A DNA stretch of 64,000 nucleotides, taken from assembly GCF_002021815.1 (NCBI RefSeq), contig NZ_CP019952.1, positions 1,271,001 through 1,335,000 of the forward strand, in the 5' to 3' direction. The DNA is from Pseudomonas parafulva. GTDB taxonomy: Bacteria; Pseudomonadota; Gammaproteobacteria; Pseudomonadales; Pseudomonadaceae. The notes beneath the pieces are model-generated. The model was not told the origin of the DNA, did no database searches, and saw nothing but the letters and a program-made list of their open reading frames with translations. The position numbers and the translations under genes were made by a program. The first letter of the stretch is position 1, and every line of letters begins with the position of its first letter. Shown here piece after piece: positions 18,413 through 27,847 of this stretch.

Positions 18413-19774
18413 ATGTTCGATCCCATCCAGACCCAATGCTTCAAGGCCTATGACATCCGAGGCCAGGTTCCTTCTCAACTGAACGACGATATTGCCTACC
18501 GCATCGGTCGAGCGCTGGTGCTGGAATTGAGCGGCAAGGCCTTTGTCGTTGGCCGCGACATGCGCCTGGAAAGCCCAGGCCTGGCGGCGGCGCTGACCCG
18601 CGGTATCGTCGATGCCGGTGCTGATGTCATCGACATCGGTCTTTGTGGCACCGAAGAGGTTTACTTTGCCACCAGCCACTACCAGGCCGATGGCGGGATA
18701 ATGGTTACAGCCAGTCATAACCCTAAGGGCTATAACGGCATGAAACTGGTCAGGGCCCAATCACGCCCGATCAGTGGCGACACTGGTCTTGGCGCCGTGA
18801 AACAGCGTGTTGAAGCCGGCGACCTGGGCCAGGTCAGCCCGACATCAGGTAGCGTGCGTGAAGCGTTCGACAAGACTGCCTATCTAGACCACCTGCTTAC
18901 CTACGTCGATGTGGCATCGCTCAAGCCCCTGAAGATTGTCGCCGACCCAGGCAATGGTGCCGCCGGGCCGGTGGTGCAGGCATTGGCTGCGCGCTTGCCC
19001 ATCGAATGGGTGATGATCAACGCCGAGCCCGATGGCCATTTCCCCAACGGCGTGCCTAACCCCTTGCTGCCAGAAAACCGTGAGCTTACCCGCCAGGCGC
19101 TGCTTGACGCAGGTGCCGACATGGCATTGGCCTGGGACGGTGACTTTGACCGGTGCTTCTTCTTCGACGCCAGCGGGCGGTTCATCGAGGGCTATTACCT
19201 GGTCGGCCTGCTGGCCGAAATGCTGCTCAGGCAGCAGCCAGGCAGCAAAATCATTCACGACCCTCGCCTGACCTGGAACACTATCGAGCAAGTCGAATCT
19301 GCCGGCGGTATTGCCATCCAGAGCAAGACCGGTCACGCCTTCATCAAGGAGCGCATGCGTGCAGAAGACGCCGTCTATGGCGGCGAGATGAGCGCACACC
19401 ATTACTTCCGTGATTTTGCCTACTGCGACAGTGGCATGATCCCTTGGCTGCTCGTAGCAGCCTTGATGTCGCAGACCGGCAAGACCCTCGCTCAGTTGGT
19501 GGACGAGCGCATCGCCGCCTTCCCGTGCAGCGGCGAAATCAACTACCAGGTCGATGACGTCAACAGCAGCATCGAAAAGATCCTGGCGTACTACCTGCCA
19601 CAACAGCCGACGGTCGACAGGACCGATGGCATCAGTGTGGAGTTTGCCGACTGGCGATTCAGTCTGCGTGGCTCCAATACCGAGCCTCTATTGCGTCTGA
19701 ACGTAGAAAGCCGTGCCCAACAGGCGCTGGTGGATGAGCGTGTTGCGGAAATCGAGCGTCTGATTCAGGAGTAA
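18413..19774 (+). CDS. manB: Phosphomannomutase (AlgC/ManB-type)
   Basis: 453 residues, the four-domain alpha-D-phosphohexomutase that interconverts mannose-6-phosphate and mannose-1-phosphate. The phosphoserine loop is in GGIMVTASHNPKGYNGMK near residue 100, the metal-binding DGDFDRCFFF near 240 and the sugar loop GEMSAHHYFRDF near 325. The start at 18413 has a GGAAG site; the longer TTG-initiated frame is less likely. It ends two bases before wzm and is probably co-transcribed with it. Confidence 0.94.
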   Translation: MFDPIQTQCFKAYDIRGQVPSQLNDDIAYRIGRALVLELSGKAFVVGRDMRLESPGLAAALTRGIVDAGADVIDIGLCGTEEVYFATSHYQADGGIMVTASHNPKGYNGMKLVRAQSRPISGDTGLGAVKQRVEAGDLGQVSPTSGSVREAFDKTAYLDHLLTYVDVASLKPLKIVADPGNGAAGPVVQALAARLPIEWVMINAEPDGHFPNGVPNPLLPENRELTRQALLDAGADMALAWDGDFDRCFFFDASGRFIEGYYLVGLLAEMLLRQQPGSKIIHDPRLTWNTIEQVESAGGIAIQSKTGHAFIKERMRAEDAVYGGEMSAHHYFRDFAYCDSGMIPWLLVAALMSQTGKTLAQLVDERIAAFPCSGEINYQVDDVNSSIEKILAYYLPQQPTVDRTDGISVEFADWRFSLRGSNTEPLLRLNVESRAQQALVDERVAEIERLIQE

Positions 19775-19776
19775 CC

Positions 19777-20571
19777 ATGCTAGGCATGTTGAGAGGTTTG
19801 TGGAGCTACCGTAACTTCGTGGTTACGTCGATCCGCAACGAATTTATCGCTCGTTTTTCGCGATCGAAGTTAGGCGGTCTGTGGATGATCATTCATCCAC
19901 TGGCGCAAGTGGCGATCTATGCGCTGATTCTGTCCAATGTACTAGGCGCCAAGCTGCCCGGCATAGACAACAAGTACGCGTACGCCCTGTATCTGATGGC
20001 AGGGATGCTAGCGTGGAACCTGTTCGCTGAGGTTGTCAGCCGATGCCTCACGCTCTTTATCGAGCAGGGCAACCTGATGAAGAAAATGAGCTTCCCGCGC
20101 ATTACCTTGCCAGTGATCGTGGTGGGAACGGCGTTGCTCAACAACCTGTTGCTGTTCGTTGCAGTGGTCGCAGTGTTCACCGCATTTGGCCAGCCGCCGA
20201 CGTTGCAAGCCTTGTGGTTGCTGCCCTTGACGTTTGCAGTGGTGGCCCTGGCTGTGGGCATTGGCCTGATTCTTGGTGTGCTCAACGTGTTTTTGCGGGA
20301 TATCGGGCAAGTGGTGCCTATCATTCTGCAGGTCTGGTTCTGGTTTACCCCGATCGTTTACTCGGTGAACATCATCCCGGAGTACATGAAGGGCGTGCTG
20401 CAAATGAACCCGATGTACCCGATCGTGACCGGGTATCACAACGTACTGGTCTACAACCGTACACCGAACCTGGATGAAACCGGCATGATCACCGCCGTCG
20501 CCGTGGGCCTGATGGTCATCGGCCTGTTCATGTTCCGGCGTGCGTCGGCAGAGATGGTGGATTCCCTATGA
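19777..20571 (+). CDS. wzm: O-polysaccharide ABC exporter, membrane subunit
   Basis: 264 residues, ABC-2 type permease with about six hydrophobic helices; the N-terminal amphipathic part contains FIARFSRSKLGGLWMIIHPL, typical of Wzm/TagG/KpsM proteins. It forms the inner-membrane channel that carries the undecaprenyl-linked O-chain to the periplasm. It overlaps wzt by four bases (ATGA), so the two are translationally coupled. Confidence 0.95.
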   Translation: MLGMLRGLWSYRNFVVTSIRNEFIARFSRSKLGGLWMIIHPLAQVAIYALILSNVLGAKLPGIDNKYAYALYLMAGMLAWNLFAEVVSRCLTLFIEQGNLMKKMSFPRITLPVIVVGTALLNNLLLFVAVVAVFTAFGQPPTLQALWLLPLTFAVVALAVGIGLILGVLNVFLRDIGQVVPIILQVWFWFTPIVYSVNIIPEYMKGVLQMNPMYPIVTGYHNVLVYNRTPNLDETGMITAVAVGLMVIGLFMFRRASAEMVDSL

Positions 20572-21875
20572 GCCTTGTGAAAGTCAGTAACCTGGGGAAA
20601 GCCTACAGAAGTTACCGCTCCGAATGGCAGCGTATTGCCCGTTGGTTCTTTGTGCCGCTCAAGCCCTCGGCCGAGCACTGGATCCTGAACGACGTCAGCT
20701 TCACGATCGAAGCGGGCGAAGCTATCGGCATTGTCGGCAAGAACGGTGCCGGTAAGTCGACCCTGCTGAAAATGATCACAGGTACGCTCCAACCCACGCA
20801 GGGTGAAGTGCGTATCAACGGGCGCATCTCCGCTATCCTGGAATTGGGCATGGGGTTCAACCCCGAGCTTACGGGGCGGCAGAACGTGCGGCACGTGGCC
20901 GGCCTTATGGGCTTCAGCTCTGAAGAAATCGATCGCGTGATGCCCGAGATCGAAGCGTTTGCCGAAATTGGCGAATACTTCGATACCCACGTGCGCACCT
21001 ATTCGAGTGGCATGCAGATGCGTATCGCCTTTGCAGTGGCCACGGCGTTTCGCCCTGATGTGTTGATCGTGGACGAGGCACTTTCGGTGGGCGATGCCTA
21101 CTTCCAGGCCAAGTGCTACACGCGCATTGCCGAATTCAAGAAGCAGGGCACGGCCTTGATTCTTGTTTCGCACAGCCCAGGCGACGTCGTGAAGCACTGC
21201 GAGCGTGCCATCATGCTCAAGGACGGCCGCGTCGAGATGGACGGTAGTGCGCGCGACGTCACCAACCGTTACCTGGACGAGTTGTTCGGAAAAGCGCCAG
21301 TGCTGAAGGCGGTGAGCGCAGAAGTGGAACAGCAATTGAGCTCGAAGATGCTCGAAGGCGCAACGGACGACTTCCATACCCGTCCTGGTTACCGCAAGGA
21401 AGAATACCGGTGGGGGCACACGGGCGCGACCATTCTCGATTACCTGATAGTCGCCGATGGCGTGCAGTACCCTTCGCAGATTGAAAGCAACAGCCCGGTG
21501 GACTTCTATTTCAAGGTTCGCTTCGATCAGGACTACGACAGCGTAGTCCCGGGTTTTCTGCTCAAAACGCTGGAAGGCATTTTCCTGTACGGCACGAACT
21601 CCTTCCTGGCGGGTAAAAGTGCCGACACCATTCGCGCACGTGCCGGTGACATCAAGGTGTTTCGCTTCTCGGTGCCCATGCACCTGAATGCAGGTCACTA
21701 CCTGGTGTCCTTCGGCGTCTCGGCCGGTGATCCGCTGCATGACTTGCAACCGCTGGACCGCCGTTACGATTCTGTTTTGCTGAATGTCACCAGGCCAATG
21801 CAGTTTTCAGGAATTGTTGATATGCAATCTGCATTCTCAGAATGCGGAAAGCACCTTGAGGTACCCTCCAAATGA
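20568..21875 (+). CDS. wzt: O-polysaccharide ABC exporter, ATPase with carbohydrate-binding C-terminal domain
   Basis: 435 residues. The N-terminal nucleotide-binding domain has Walker A GIVGKNGAGKSTLLK near residue 58, signature YSSGMQMRIAFAVATAF near 145 and Walker B VLIVDEALSVGDAYF. The last ~165 residues form a separate beta-rich domain, as in Wzt proteins that bind the capped non-reducing end of the O-chain before export. The adjacent WbdD-like capping enzyme fits this mechanism. The gene overlaps the next one by four bases. Confidence 0.95.
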   Translation: MSLVKVSNLGKAYRSYRSEWQRIARWFFVPLKPSAEHWILNDVSFTIEAGEAIGIVGKNGAGKSTLLKMITGTLQPTQGEVRINGRISAILELGMGFNPELTGRQNVRHVAGLMGFSSEEIDRVMPEIEAFAEIGEYFDTHVRTYSSGMQMRIAFAVATAFRPDVLIVDEALSVGDAYFQAKCYTRIAEFKKQGTALILVSHSPGDVVKHCERAIMLKDGRVEMDGSARDVTNRYLDELFGKAPVLKAVSAEVEQQLSSKMLEGATDDFHTRPGYRKEEYRWGHTGATILDYLIVADGVQYPSQIESNSPVDFYFKVRFDQDYDSVVPGFLLKTLEGIFLYGTNSFLAGKSADTIRARAGDIKVFRFSVPMHLNAGHYLVSFGVSAGDPLHDLQPLDRRYDSVLLNVTRPMQFSGIVDMQSAFSECGKHLEVPSK

Positions 21876-24013
21876 GCACTATCGAGTCGCAGGTAGCCAG
21901 TCTGCCGGAGCTGTATCAGCCCATTTTTGGCCACCCCGAATTATCCGAAGGCAGCTCGCGCACCAGCCATGACCGCCTGGCGCATATAGCGGGTATCTAC
22001 AAGGTGGTGGAACGTATCCAGGGCCGCCCGCTGAAAGTGCTTGACCTGGGCTGTGCACAAGGTTTTTTCAGCCTCAACCTGGCAGCTCTGGGCGCGCAGG
22101 TGCACGGCATCGACTATCTGGAGCAGAACGTCCAGGTATGTCGCGCCCTGTTGGCCGAACACCCCGAGTACAAGGCTCAGTTCACGTTCGGCAAGGTGCA
22201 GGACTTCCTCGAAACGGTCGAGCCTGGGCAGTTTGATATGGTGTTGGGCCTGAGTGTGTTCCACCATTTGGTATACGACTTGGGCAAAGAGCACATAAAG
22301 GCGCTGCTTGAGCAGTTGCTGCACAAAGTCGTGGTTTTCGTGGGTGAGTTTGCAGTGGCTGAAGAGCCGTTGTACTGGGGGCCGGCCCAACCGGAAGACC
22401 CACGCTATTTGCTCGAAAACAGCGCCTTCCTGCATGAGCTTGCGCGACACTCCACCCACCTGGCCGAGATCCAGCGCCCCCTCTATGTTGCCAGTAACCA
22501 GATCTGGTACCTCGAAGGGGTCGGTCAGCGTATCAGCTCTTGGACCCCCGACTCTCACGCACTGGCAGATGGTGCGCACCAGGGCGCACGCCGTTATTAC
22601 GAGAGTGATGACTATTTCGTCAAAGTCTTTCGGGTCGATGGCACATTCGGTGCTCGAAACCGAACTGAACTGGAGCGCGAGGCGCAGTTTCTTCTGCATC
22701 CGCCTGCAGGGTTCGACGCCCCGGCCCATCATGTCAGTGGCGCGAACGCTACAGAAAGCTGGTTGGTGACTGACCGGATCAAGGGGCAATTGCTACTCGA
22801 CGTGATTGCCAGAGGTGAGCCGCTGAACAAGCAGGCGGTATTGCTGGATGTACTCAGGCAGCTGGCCTTGCTGGAACAGCATGGTTTCTATCACGACGAT
22901 GTCCGGGTATGGAACGTGATGCTCGATACCGGCGGCAAGGCTCGGCTCATAGATTTCGGCTCCATCGGCAACCAGCCCACTGACTGTGTCTGGCCACACA
23001 ACCTTTATCTGGCCTTCATGATTTTCGTCAAGGAAGTGGTGACTGGCAGCGTCGATAAGCCAATGCCGTTGCGTGAAATTGCCATCAGCCCGTTCAGCCT
23101 GCCGCAACCGTACGCCAACTGGATGAACAGCCTCTGGAGCAAGCCGGTGAGTACCTGGAGCTTCCAGTTGCTGCTCGACACGTTGCAGGGGCTTTCAGAG
23201 CACAGCGATGAGCCAGTGCCCGACACGTCGAGCGTGCTGTGGATGAGCAGCATCGAAAGTGCTCTTCAAGCAATCAAAAAGCATGTGCACCACGTGGAAA
23301 CCCATCAAAACGCTGCAAGCTCCCGCATCGAAGACCGTCTGAGAGCACTGGACGAGAAAAGCGATCGGATGTCGCAAGTCTACGAACGCCACCTGGCTGA
23401 ACTTCAGCAGGAGCGGACGAAGCTGGCCGATGAAGTACAAAGCCATATCCAGGCCAACCGAGCGATCGACGCGCAACTTCGCGCCTCCCAGGCAGACCTT
23501 GACCGCTGGGCAAAAAAGGCCCAGGAGCACGAAGCCCATGCGGCGGCCAGCCAGGCACAATTGCAGGCCAGTCAGGCCCACGCGGCTGCAGCCGAGGAAC
23601 GTGCCGCGCTCAGCGAGCAGCGGGTACAGGCGCTGTTGACCAGCACCTCCTGGTTCATGACCAAGCCCATGCGGGTAGCCGTGGTGCAGGGCAAGCGGGT
23701 AACCCGCGGCCTGCTACAGCGCAGCAAGGCCGTAGTGCGCAAAGGGCTGGTAGTGCTAATCCGCCAGGCGGCCGCGCGTCCGGAGGCCAAACGCAAGCTG
23801 GTCAACTTGATCAACCAATACCCGCCTCTGGCCTCGAGGCTGCGCCAGTTTGCCCGTCACCACGGCCTGGCCGGTGCACATCCTGTCGCCTCCTCAATGC
23901 CAAGCATGATGCAGGCCATGGCTGCTGGCACTGTCGATGACACCTTGTCGGCACGCGGGCTGGAGGTGTTACACAAGTTCGAGAAAGCGACCAAGATTAA
24001 GGATGTGCGTTGA
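21872..24013 (+). CDS. WbdD-like methyltransferase-kinase with coiled coil (O-chain terminator)
   Basis: 713 residues in three visible parts. First is a class I SAM methyltransferase (VLDLGCAQGFFSLNLAALGA near residue 55). Second is a protein-kinase-like domain with catalytic loop HGFYHDDVRVWNVML near 336 and LIDFGSIG near 360. Third is a long coiled coil at about 470-590, rich in Gln, Glu and Ala. The basic, partly amphipathic C-terminus (FMTKPMRVAVVQGKRVTRGL and onward) resembles a membrane-targeting tail. This is the design of WbdD of E. coli O9a, which phosphorylates and methylates the end of the O-chain and sets chain length through the coiled coil. Placement directly after wzt supports this. 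The exact cap is inference. Confidence 0.88.
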   Translation: MSTIESQVASLPELYQPIFGHPELSEGSSRTSHDRLAHIAGIYKVVERIQGRPLKVLDLGCAQGFFSLNLAALGAQVHGIDYLEQNVQVCRALLAEHPEYKAQFTFGKVQDFLETVEPGQFDMVLGLSVFHHLVYDLGKEHIKALLEQLLHKVVVFVGEFAVAEEPLYWGPAQPEDPRYLLENSAFLHELARHSTHLAEIQRPLYVASNQIWYLEGVGQRISSWTPDSHALADGAHQGARRYYESDDYFVKVFRVDGTFGARNRTELEREAQFLLHPPAGFDAPAHHVSGANATESWLVTDRIKGQLLLDVIARGEPLNKQAVLLDVLRQLALLEQHGFYHDDVRVWNVMLDTGGKARLIDFGSIGNQPTDCVWPHNLYLAFMIFVKEVVTGSVDKPMPLREIAISPFSLPQPYANWMNSLWSKPVSTWSFQLLLDTLQGLSEHSDEPVPDTSSVLWMSSIESALQAIKKHVHHVETHQNAASSRIEDRLRALDEKSDRMSQVYERHLAELQQERTKLADEVQSHIQANRAIDAQLRASQADLDRWAKKAQEHEAHAAASQAQLQASQAHAAAAEERAALSEQRVQALLTSTSWFMTKPMRVAVVQGKRVTRGLLQRSKAVVRKGLVVLIRQAAARPEAKRKLVNLINQYPPLASRLRQFARHHGLAGAHPVASSMPSMMQAMAAGTVDDTLSARGLEVLHKFEKATKIKDVR

Positions 24014-27000
24014 TGCGTATTGTTATTGACATGCAAGGGGCACAGACCGAAAGCCGCTTCCGCGGCATTGGTCGCTATACACTGTCCTTTGCCCAGGGCA
24101 TCGTCCGTAATCGCGGCGATCACGAAGTCTTCCTGGCACTCAATGGCCTGTTCGCGCATACCATCGAAGGCATTCGCGAAGCATTCCAGGGGCTTTTGCC
24201 CCAGGAGAACATTCGGGTCTGGCACGCCCCAGGCCCGGTCCAGGAGATCGACCCTGGCAACACGGCGCGCCGCCAGAATGCCGAGTTGATACGAGAGGCG
24301 TTTCTCGCCAGCCTCAAGCCGGACGTCATTCACATCACCAGCTTGTTCGAAGGCTATATCGACGATGCGATCAGCAGCGTAGGGCTGCTCGATACCCAAG
24401 TCCCGGTCACCGTCTCGCTCTATGACCTGATTCCGCTGCTCAACCCCGACCACTACCTCAAGCCCAACCCCAGCTACGAGCAGTACTACATGCGCAAGGT
24501 AGGGTACCTACAGCGCGCCAGTGGGCTGCTGGCCATCTCGGCCTTCTCCCGTCAGGAAACACTGGATACCCTCGGCGTGCCAGCCGAGCGCGTCGTAAAC
24601 GTATCGACTGCCATCGACGACCATTTCAAGCCATGTGAAGTAAGCCCGGCCCATGCGCAAGCGCTTCAGGCCAAGTTCGGGCTCGACAGGCCATTCGTGC
24701 TGTACACCGGCGGGGCGGACGAACGCAAGAACCTGCCGCGCTTGATCCAGGCCTTTGCCAGGCTCGAGAGCGGCCTGCGTCAGCACCACCAGCTACTGTT
24801 CGCCGGGAAGATGTCCGAAGGCGACCGGATGGGGTTGATGCAGGAGGCGCGTAAAGCCGGCTTGCGCGAGGATGAACTGCGCTTCACCAACTACGTGACC
24901 GAAGAAGAGCTGGTACAGCTCTACAACCTGTGCGAGCTCTTCGTTTTCCCATCCTGGCATGAGGGCTTTGGTCTGCCGGCGCTGGAGGCCATGGCCTGTG
25001 GTGCGCCAGTGATCGCCGCCAACACCTCCAGCCTGCCTGAAGTCATCGGCTTGGAAACAGCGCTTTTCGATCCCCTCGACGTTGCCTCCATCACGGCCAA
25101 GATGACCGAGGCACTTGGCAACGAAGCGTTTCTGAATGCCCAGCGCGCCCATGCGCTGCAGCAGGCACGCCGGTTCTCCTGGGACCAGACAGCAAAGCGC
25201 ACCATTGAAGCCTTCGAAGCCATCGCGGCCGTCGAGCCCGCACGGCACAGTACACCTGGCCAGGGGCCGAAACCCAGGCTGGCCTTTGTCTCGCCGTTAC
25301 CGCCCGAGCGCACAGGCATTGCCGACTACAGCGCAGAGTTGCTGCCTGCGCTTGCCGAGTATTACCACATCAGCTTGATCGTGGCCCAAGACCGCTATGA
25401 ACAGCACTGGGTGCAGGCCGGGTTCGATGTGCATGATGCACAGTGGTTGCTGGACAATGCCCACACCGTCGACCGGGTGATCTATCAGATGGGCAACTCG
25501 CCGTATCACGACCATATGCTGGCGTTGATGCAGGCAGTGCCTGGCACCGTGGTCCTGCATGATTTCTATATGAGCGGCCTGATGAGCTGGCGCGAGCAAC
25601 ACGCCGGCTATTCCCATGACTGGGTCAAGGCGCTGTACGCCAGCCACGGCTACAAGGCCGCAGCAGAGCTGTACCGGGATGCAGATGCAGCCAGGCTCAA
25701 TTACCCCGTCAACCTGCACCCGCTGCAGCACGCTCAGGGGCTGATCGTTCATTCCGAATACTCCTGCAAGCTTGCCCGGCAATGGTACAGCGACTCTGAC
25801 CCCGCCAATTGGCACGTCATCCCCCTGCTGCGCGAGCCTGCCCTGCAACCGGACAGGGCCACGGCACGTAGGCAATTGGGGTTGGGTGAGGACGATTTTG
25901 TCGTATGCAGCTTCGGCTTCCTGGACCCTTCCAAGCTCAACCATCAGGTGCTTGATGCGTGGTTTGGCAGTTCGCTGGCGCAGGACAAGACCTGCAAGCT
26001 GGTGTTCGTCGGTGACAACCATGGCGGTGCGTATGGCCAACAACTGCTCGACACCATTCGCCGCAGCGGCCATGCCAGTACGGTCAAGATCACCGGTTAT
26101 GCCTCGCGTGAAACTTTCCATCAGTACCTTCAGGCCGCCGACATGGCGATACAGCTGCGTACCACATCGCGCGGCGAGACGTCGGCCGCTGTGCTGGACT
26201 GCATGAACTACGGCCTGCCATTGGTCGTCAATGCCAACGGTTCCATGGCCGAGCTCGATGCTGAAGCGGTCTGGCTACTGCCTGACGACTGCACCGTTGA
26301 CAGCTTGATCGAGGCGATCAACGCATTGCACGGCGACCCACAGCTGCGCGCCACCCTCGGTAACCACGCACGCAGCGTTATCCACGACAAGCACGCCCCC
26401 GCTGCCTGTGCACGTGCCTATTTCGAAGCCATTGAAGCGTTCGACCGCACCGCGCGCGCCGGGGTAGACAGCCTGGTCACTGAGCTTGTAGCGCGTAACC
26501 AGGCCCTGACCGACGTTGAACGCCGGCAATTGTCGCAGTGCATCGCGCTCAACATGCCGTTGATGCGCCCGCAACGCAGACTATTCCTGGACGTAACCGC
26601 CACCAGCCACTCCGACTTGAAGACAGGCATCGAGCGCGTAGCCCGCGCCTTGATGCTGGCCCTGCTGCAAAACCCGCCTGCCGGCTACCGCATCGAGCCG
26701 GTTTATCTGAGCGACAAGAGCGGCAGCTGGAACTATCACTACGCCCGTCGCTATACCCTGGACATGCTGGGGGTTGCGCATGACTGGGCGACCGAAGAGC
26801 GGGTCGACCCAATGGCCGGCGACGTGCTGATTGGCCTGGACCTCTCCGGCGATACACTGGTACGGGCCAACGAAGCGGGGCTTATCCAGTATTACCGCGA
26901 TACCGGGGTGGCCGTATGGTTCATGCTTCACGACTTGCTACCGCTGCGCATGCCCCATGTCTTCCCACCAGGGACCGAACCTGGTTTTGCACAGTGGCTC

Positions 27001-27771
27001 AAGGTGCTCACGGGCATGGATGGGGTTGTCGCCGTGTCCAAGGCAGTGGCCGATGACTTGCAAGCGTGGGTCAAAGAGCAGGCCCTGGAACGCAAGGGTA
27101 AGCGAGCCCTGCAGATCAATTGGTCTCACCACGGCGCGGACCTTGCAAACTCAGCGCCCAGCAAAGGCATGCCTGCCAGTGCCGAACAAACGCTGAGCAC
27201 GCTGCGTGCCAAGCCGACCTTCCTGCTGGTGGGTACCGTCGAGCCTCGCAAGTCCTACCTTCAAGCCCTTAAAGCGTTCGAGCTGCTTTGGGACGAAGGG
27301 GTAGACGTGAACCTGGCCATCGTGGGCGGGGAGGGTTGGAAAGCCTTGGGCGATGAAGCACGTCGCGATATACCAGAGACTATCGCCCGGTTGCGTGAGC
27401 ATCCACAGCAGGGCCAGCGGCTGTTCTGGCTGACCGGCATCAGCGACGAGTACCTCGAGCAGGTGTACGCCAGCAGTGCCTGCCTGGTGTTTACCTCGGT
27501 GGGCGAAGGGTTCGGCCTGCCGTTGATCGAGGCTGCTCAGCATGGCCTGCCCATTCTGGCGCGGGATATCCCGATCTTCAGGGAAGTAGCGCTGGATCAT
27601 GCTTACTACTTCAAGGGGGAGCAGCCCGCCGATTTGGCTCAGAGCATCAAGGCCTGGCTGGCCTTGTTCGAGCAGGGCCAGCATCCTGACTCCAAGGGCA
27701 TGCCATCGCTGACATGGGCTCAAAGCGCGCAACGGCTAACCGAAATCGTGTTGGCTGAACGCCTCGGCTGA
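24013..27771 (+). CDS. Three-domain GT4 glycosyltransferase, probable O-chain polymerase
   Basis: 1252 residues with three successive GT-B (GT4) domains. Domain 1 spans about 1-400 (GIGRYTLSFAQGIV; EX7E region HEGFGLPALEAMACG near 315). Domain 2 spans about 420-830 (PERTGIADYSAELLPAL; divergent active-site region RGETSAAVLDCMNYG near 719). Domain 3 spans about 850-1250 (GEGFGLPLIEAAQHG near 1164). The ATG overlaps the stop of the WbdD-like gene (TGATG). WbdA of E. coli O9a is a two-domain mannosyltransferase acting with WbdD, so this enzyme is likely the polymerase of a mannan or D-rhamnan chain. Linkages cannot be read from sequence. Confidence 0.9.
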   Translation: MRIVIDMQGAQTESRFRGIGRYTLSFAQGIVRNRGDHEVFLALNGLFAHTIEGIREAFQGLLPQENIRVWHAPGPVQEIDPGNTARRQNAELIREAFLASLKPDVIHITSLFEGYIDDAISSVGLLDTQVPVTVSLYDLIPLLNPDHYLKPNPSYEQYYMRKVGYLQRASGLLAISAFSRQETLDTLGVPAERVVNVSTAIDDHFKPCEVSPAHAQALQAKFGLDRPFVLYTGGADERKNLPRLIQAFARLESGLRQHHQLLFAGKMSEGDRMGLMQEARKAGLREDELRFTNYVTEEELVQLYNLCELFVFPSWHEGFGLPALEAMACGAPVIAANTSSLPEVIGLETALFDPLDVASITAKMTEALGNEAFLNAQRAHALQQARRFSWDQTAKRTIEAFEAIAAVEPARHSTPGQGPKPRLAFVSPLPPERTGIADYSAELLPALAEYYHISLIVAQDRYEQHWVQAGFDVHDAQWLLDNAHTVDRVIYQMGNSPYHDHMLALMQAVPGTVVLHDFYMSGLMSWREQHAGYSHDWVKALYASHGYKAAAELYRDADAARLNYPVNLHPLQHAQGLIVHSEYSCKLARQWYSDSDPANWHVIPLLREPALQPDRATARRQLGLGEDDFVVCSFGFLDPSKLNHQVLDAWFGSSLAQDKTCKLVFVGDNHGGAYGQQLLDTIRRSGHASTVKITGYASRETFHQYLQAADMAIQLRTTSRGETSAAVLDCMNYGLPLVVNANGSMAELDAEAVWLLPDDCTVDSLIEAINALHGDPQLRATLGNHARSVIHDKHAPAACARAYFEAIEAFDRTARAGVDSLVTELVARNQALTDVERRQLSQCIALNMPLMRPQRRLFLDVTATSHSDLKTGIERVARALMLALLQNPPAGYRIEPVYLSDKSGSWNYHYARRYTLDMLGVAHDWATEERVDPMAGDVLIGLDLSGDTLVRANEAGLIQYYRDTGVAVWFMLHDLLPLRMPHVFPPGTEPGFAQWLKVLTGMDGVVAVSKAVADDLQAWVKEQALERKGKRALQINWSHHGADLANSAPSKGMPASAEQTLSTLRAKPTFLLVGTVEPRKSYLQALKAFELLWDEGVDVNLAIVGGEGWKALGDEARRDIPETIARLREHPQQGQRLFWLTGISDEYLEQVYASSACLVFTSVGEGFGLPLIEAAQHGLPILARDIPIFREVALDHAYYFKGEQPADLAQSIKAWLALFEQGQHPDSKGMPSLTWAQSAQRLTEIVLAERLG

Positions 27772-27784
27772 TAGCCTTCGGGCC

Positions 27785-27816
27785 GCCACTGGCGCCTGTA
27801 TTCAGGCGTTGGTGGC
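27785..27816. terminator. Bidirectional hairpin between convergent genes
   Basis: A 14-pair stem (GCCACTGGCGCCTG / CAGGCGTTGGTGGC, three G-U pairs) with a TATT loop, between the stop codons of the converging glycosyltransferase and phosphoesterase genes. No long T-run on either side. Confidence 0.6.
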
Positions 27817-27847
27817 TTGCCGGTGATGGTTCGCACCCCGGGCTTGC

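Noticed and set aside
20451..21749. 432-codon minus-strand frame opposite wzt
   Set aside because: Shadow of wzt, whose ABC motifs are unambiguous on the plus strand.
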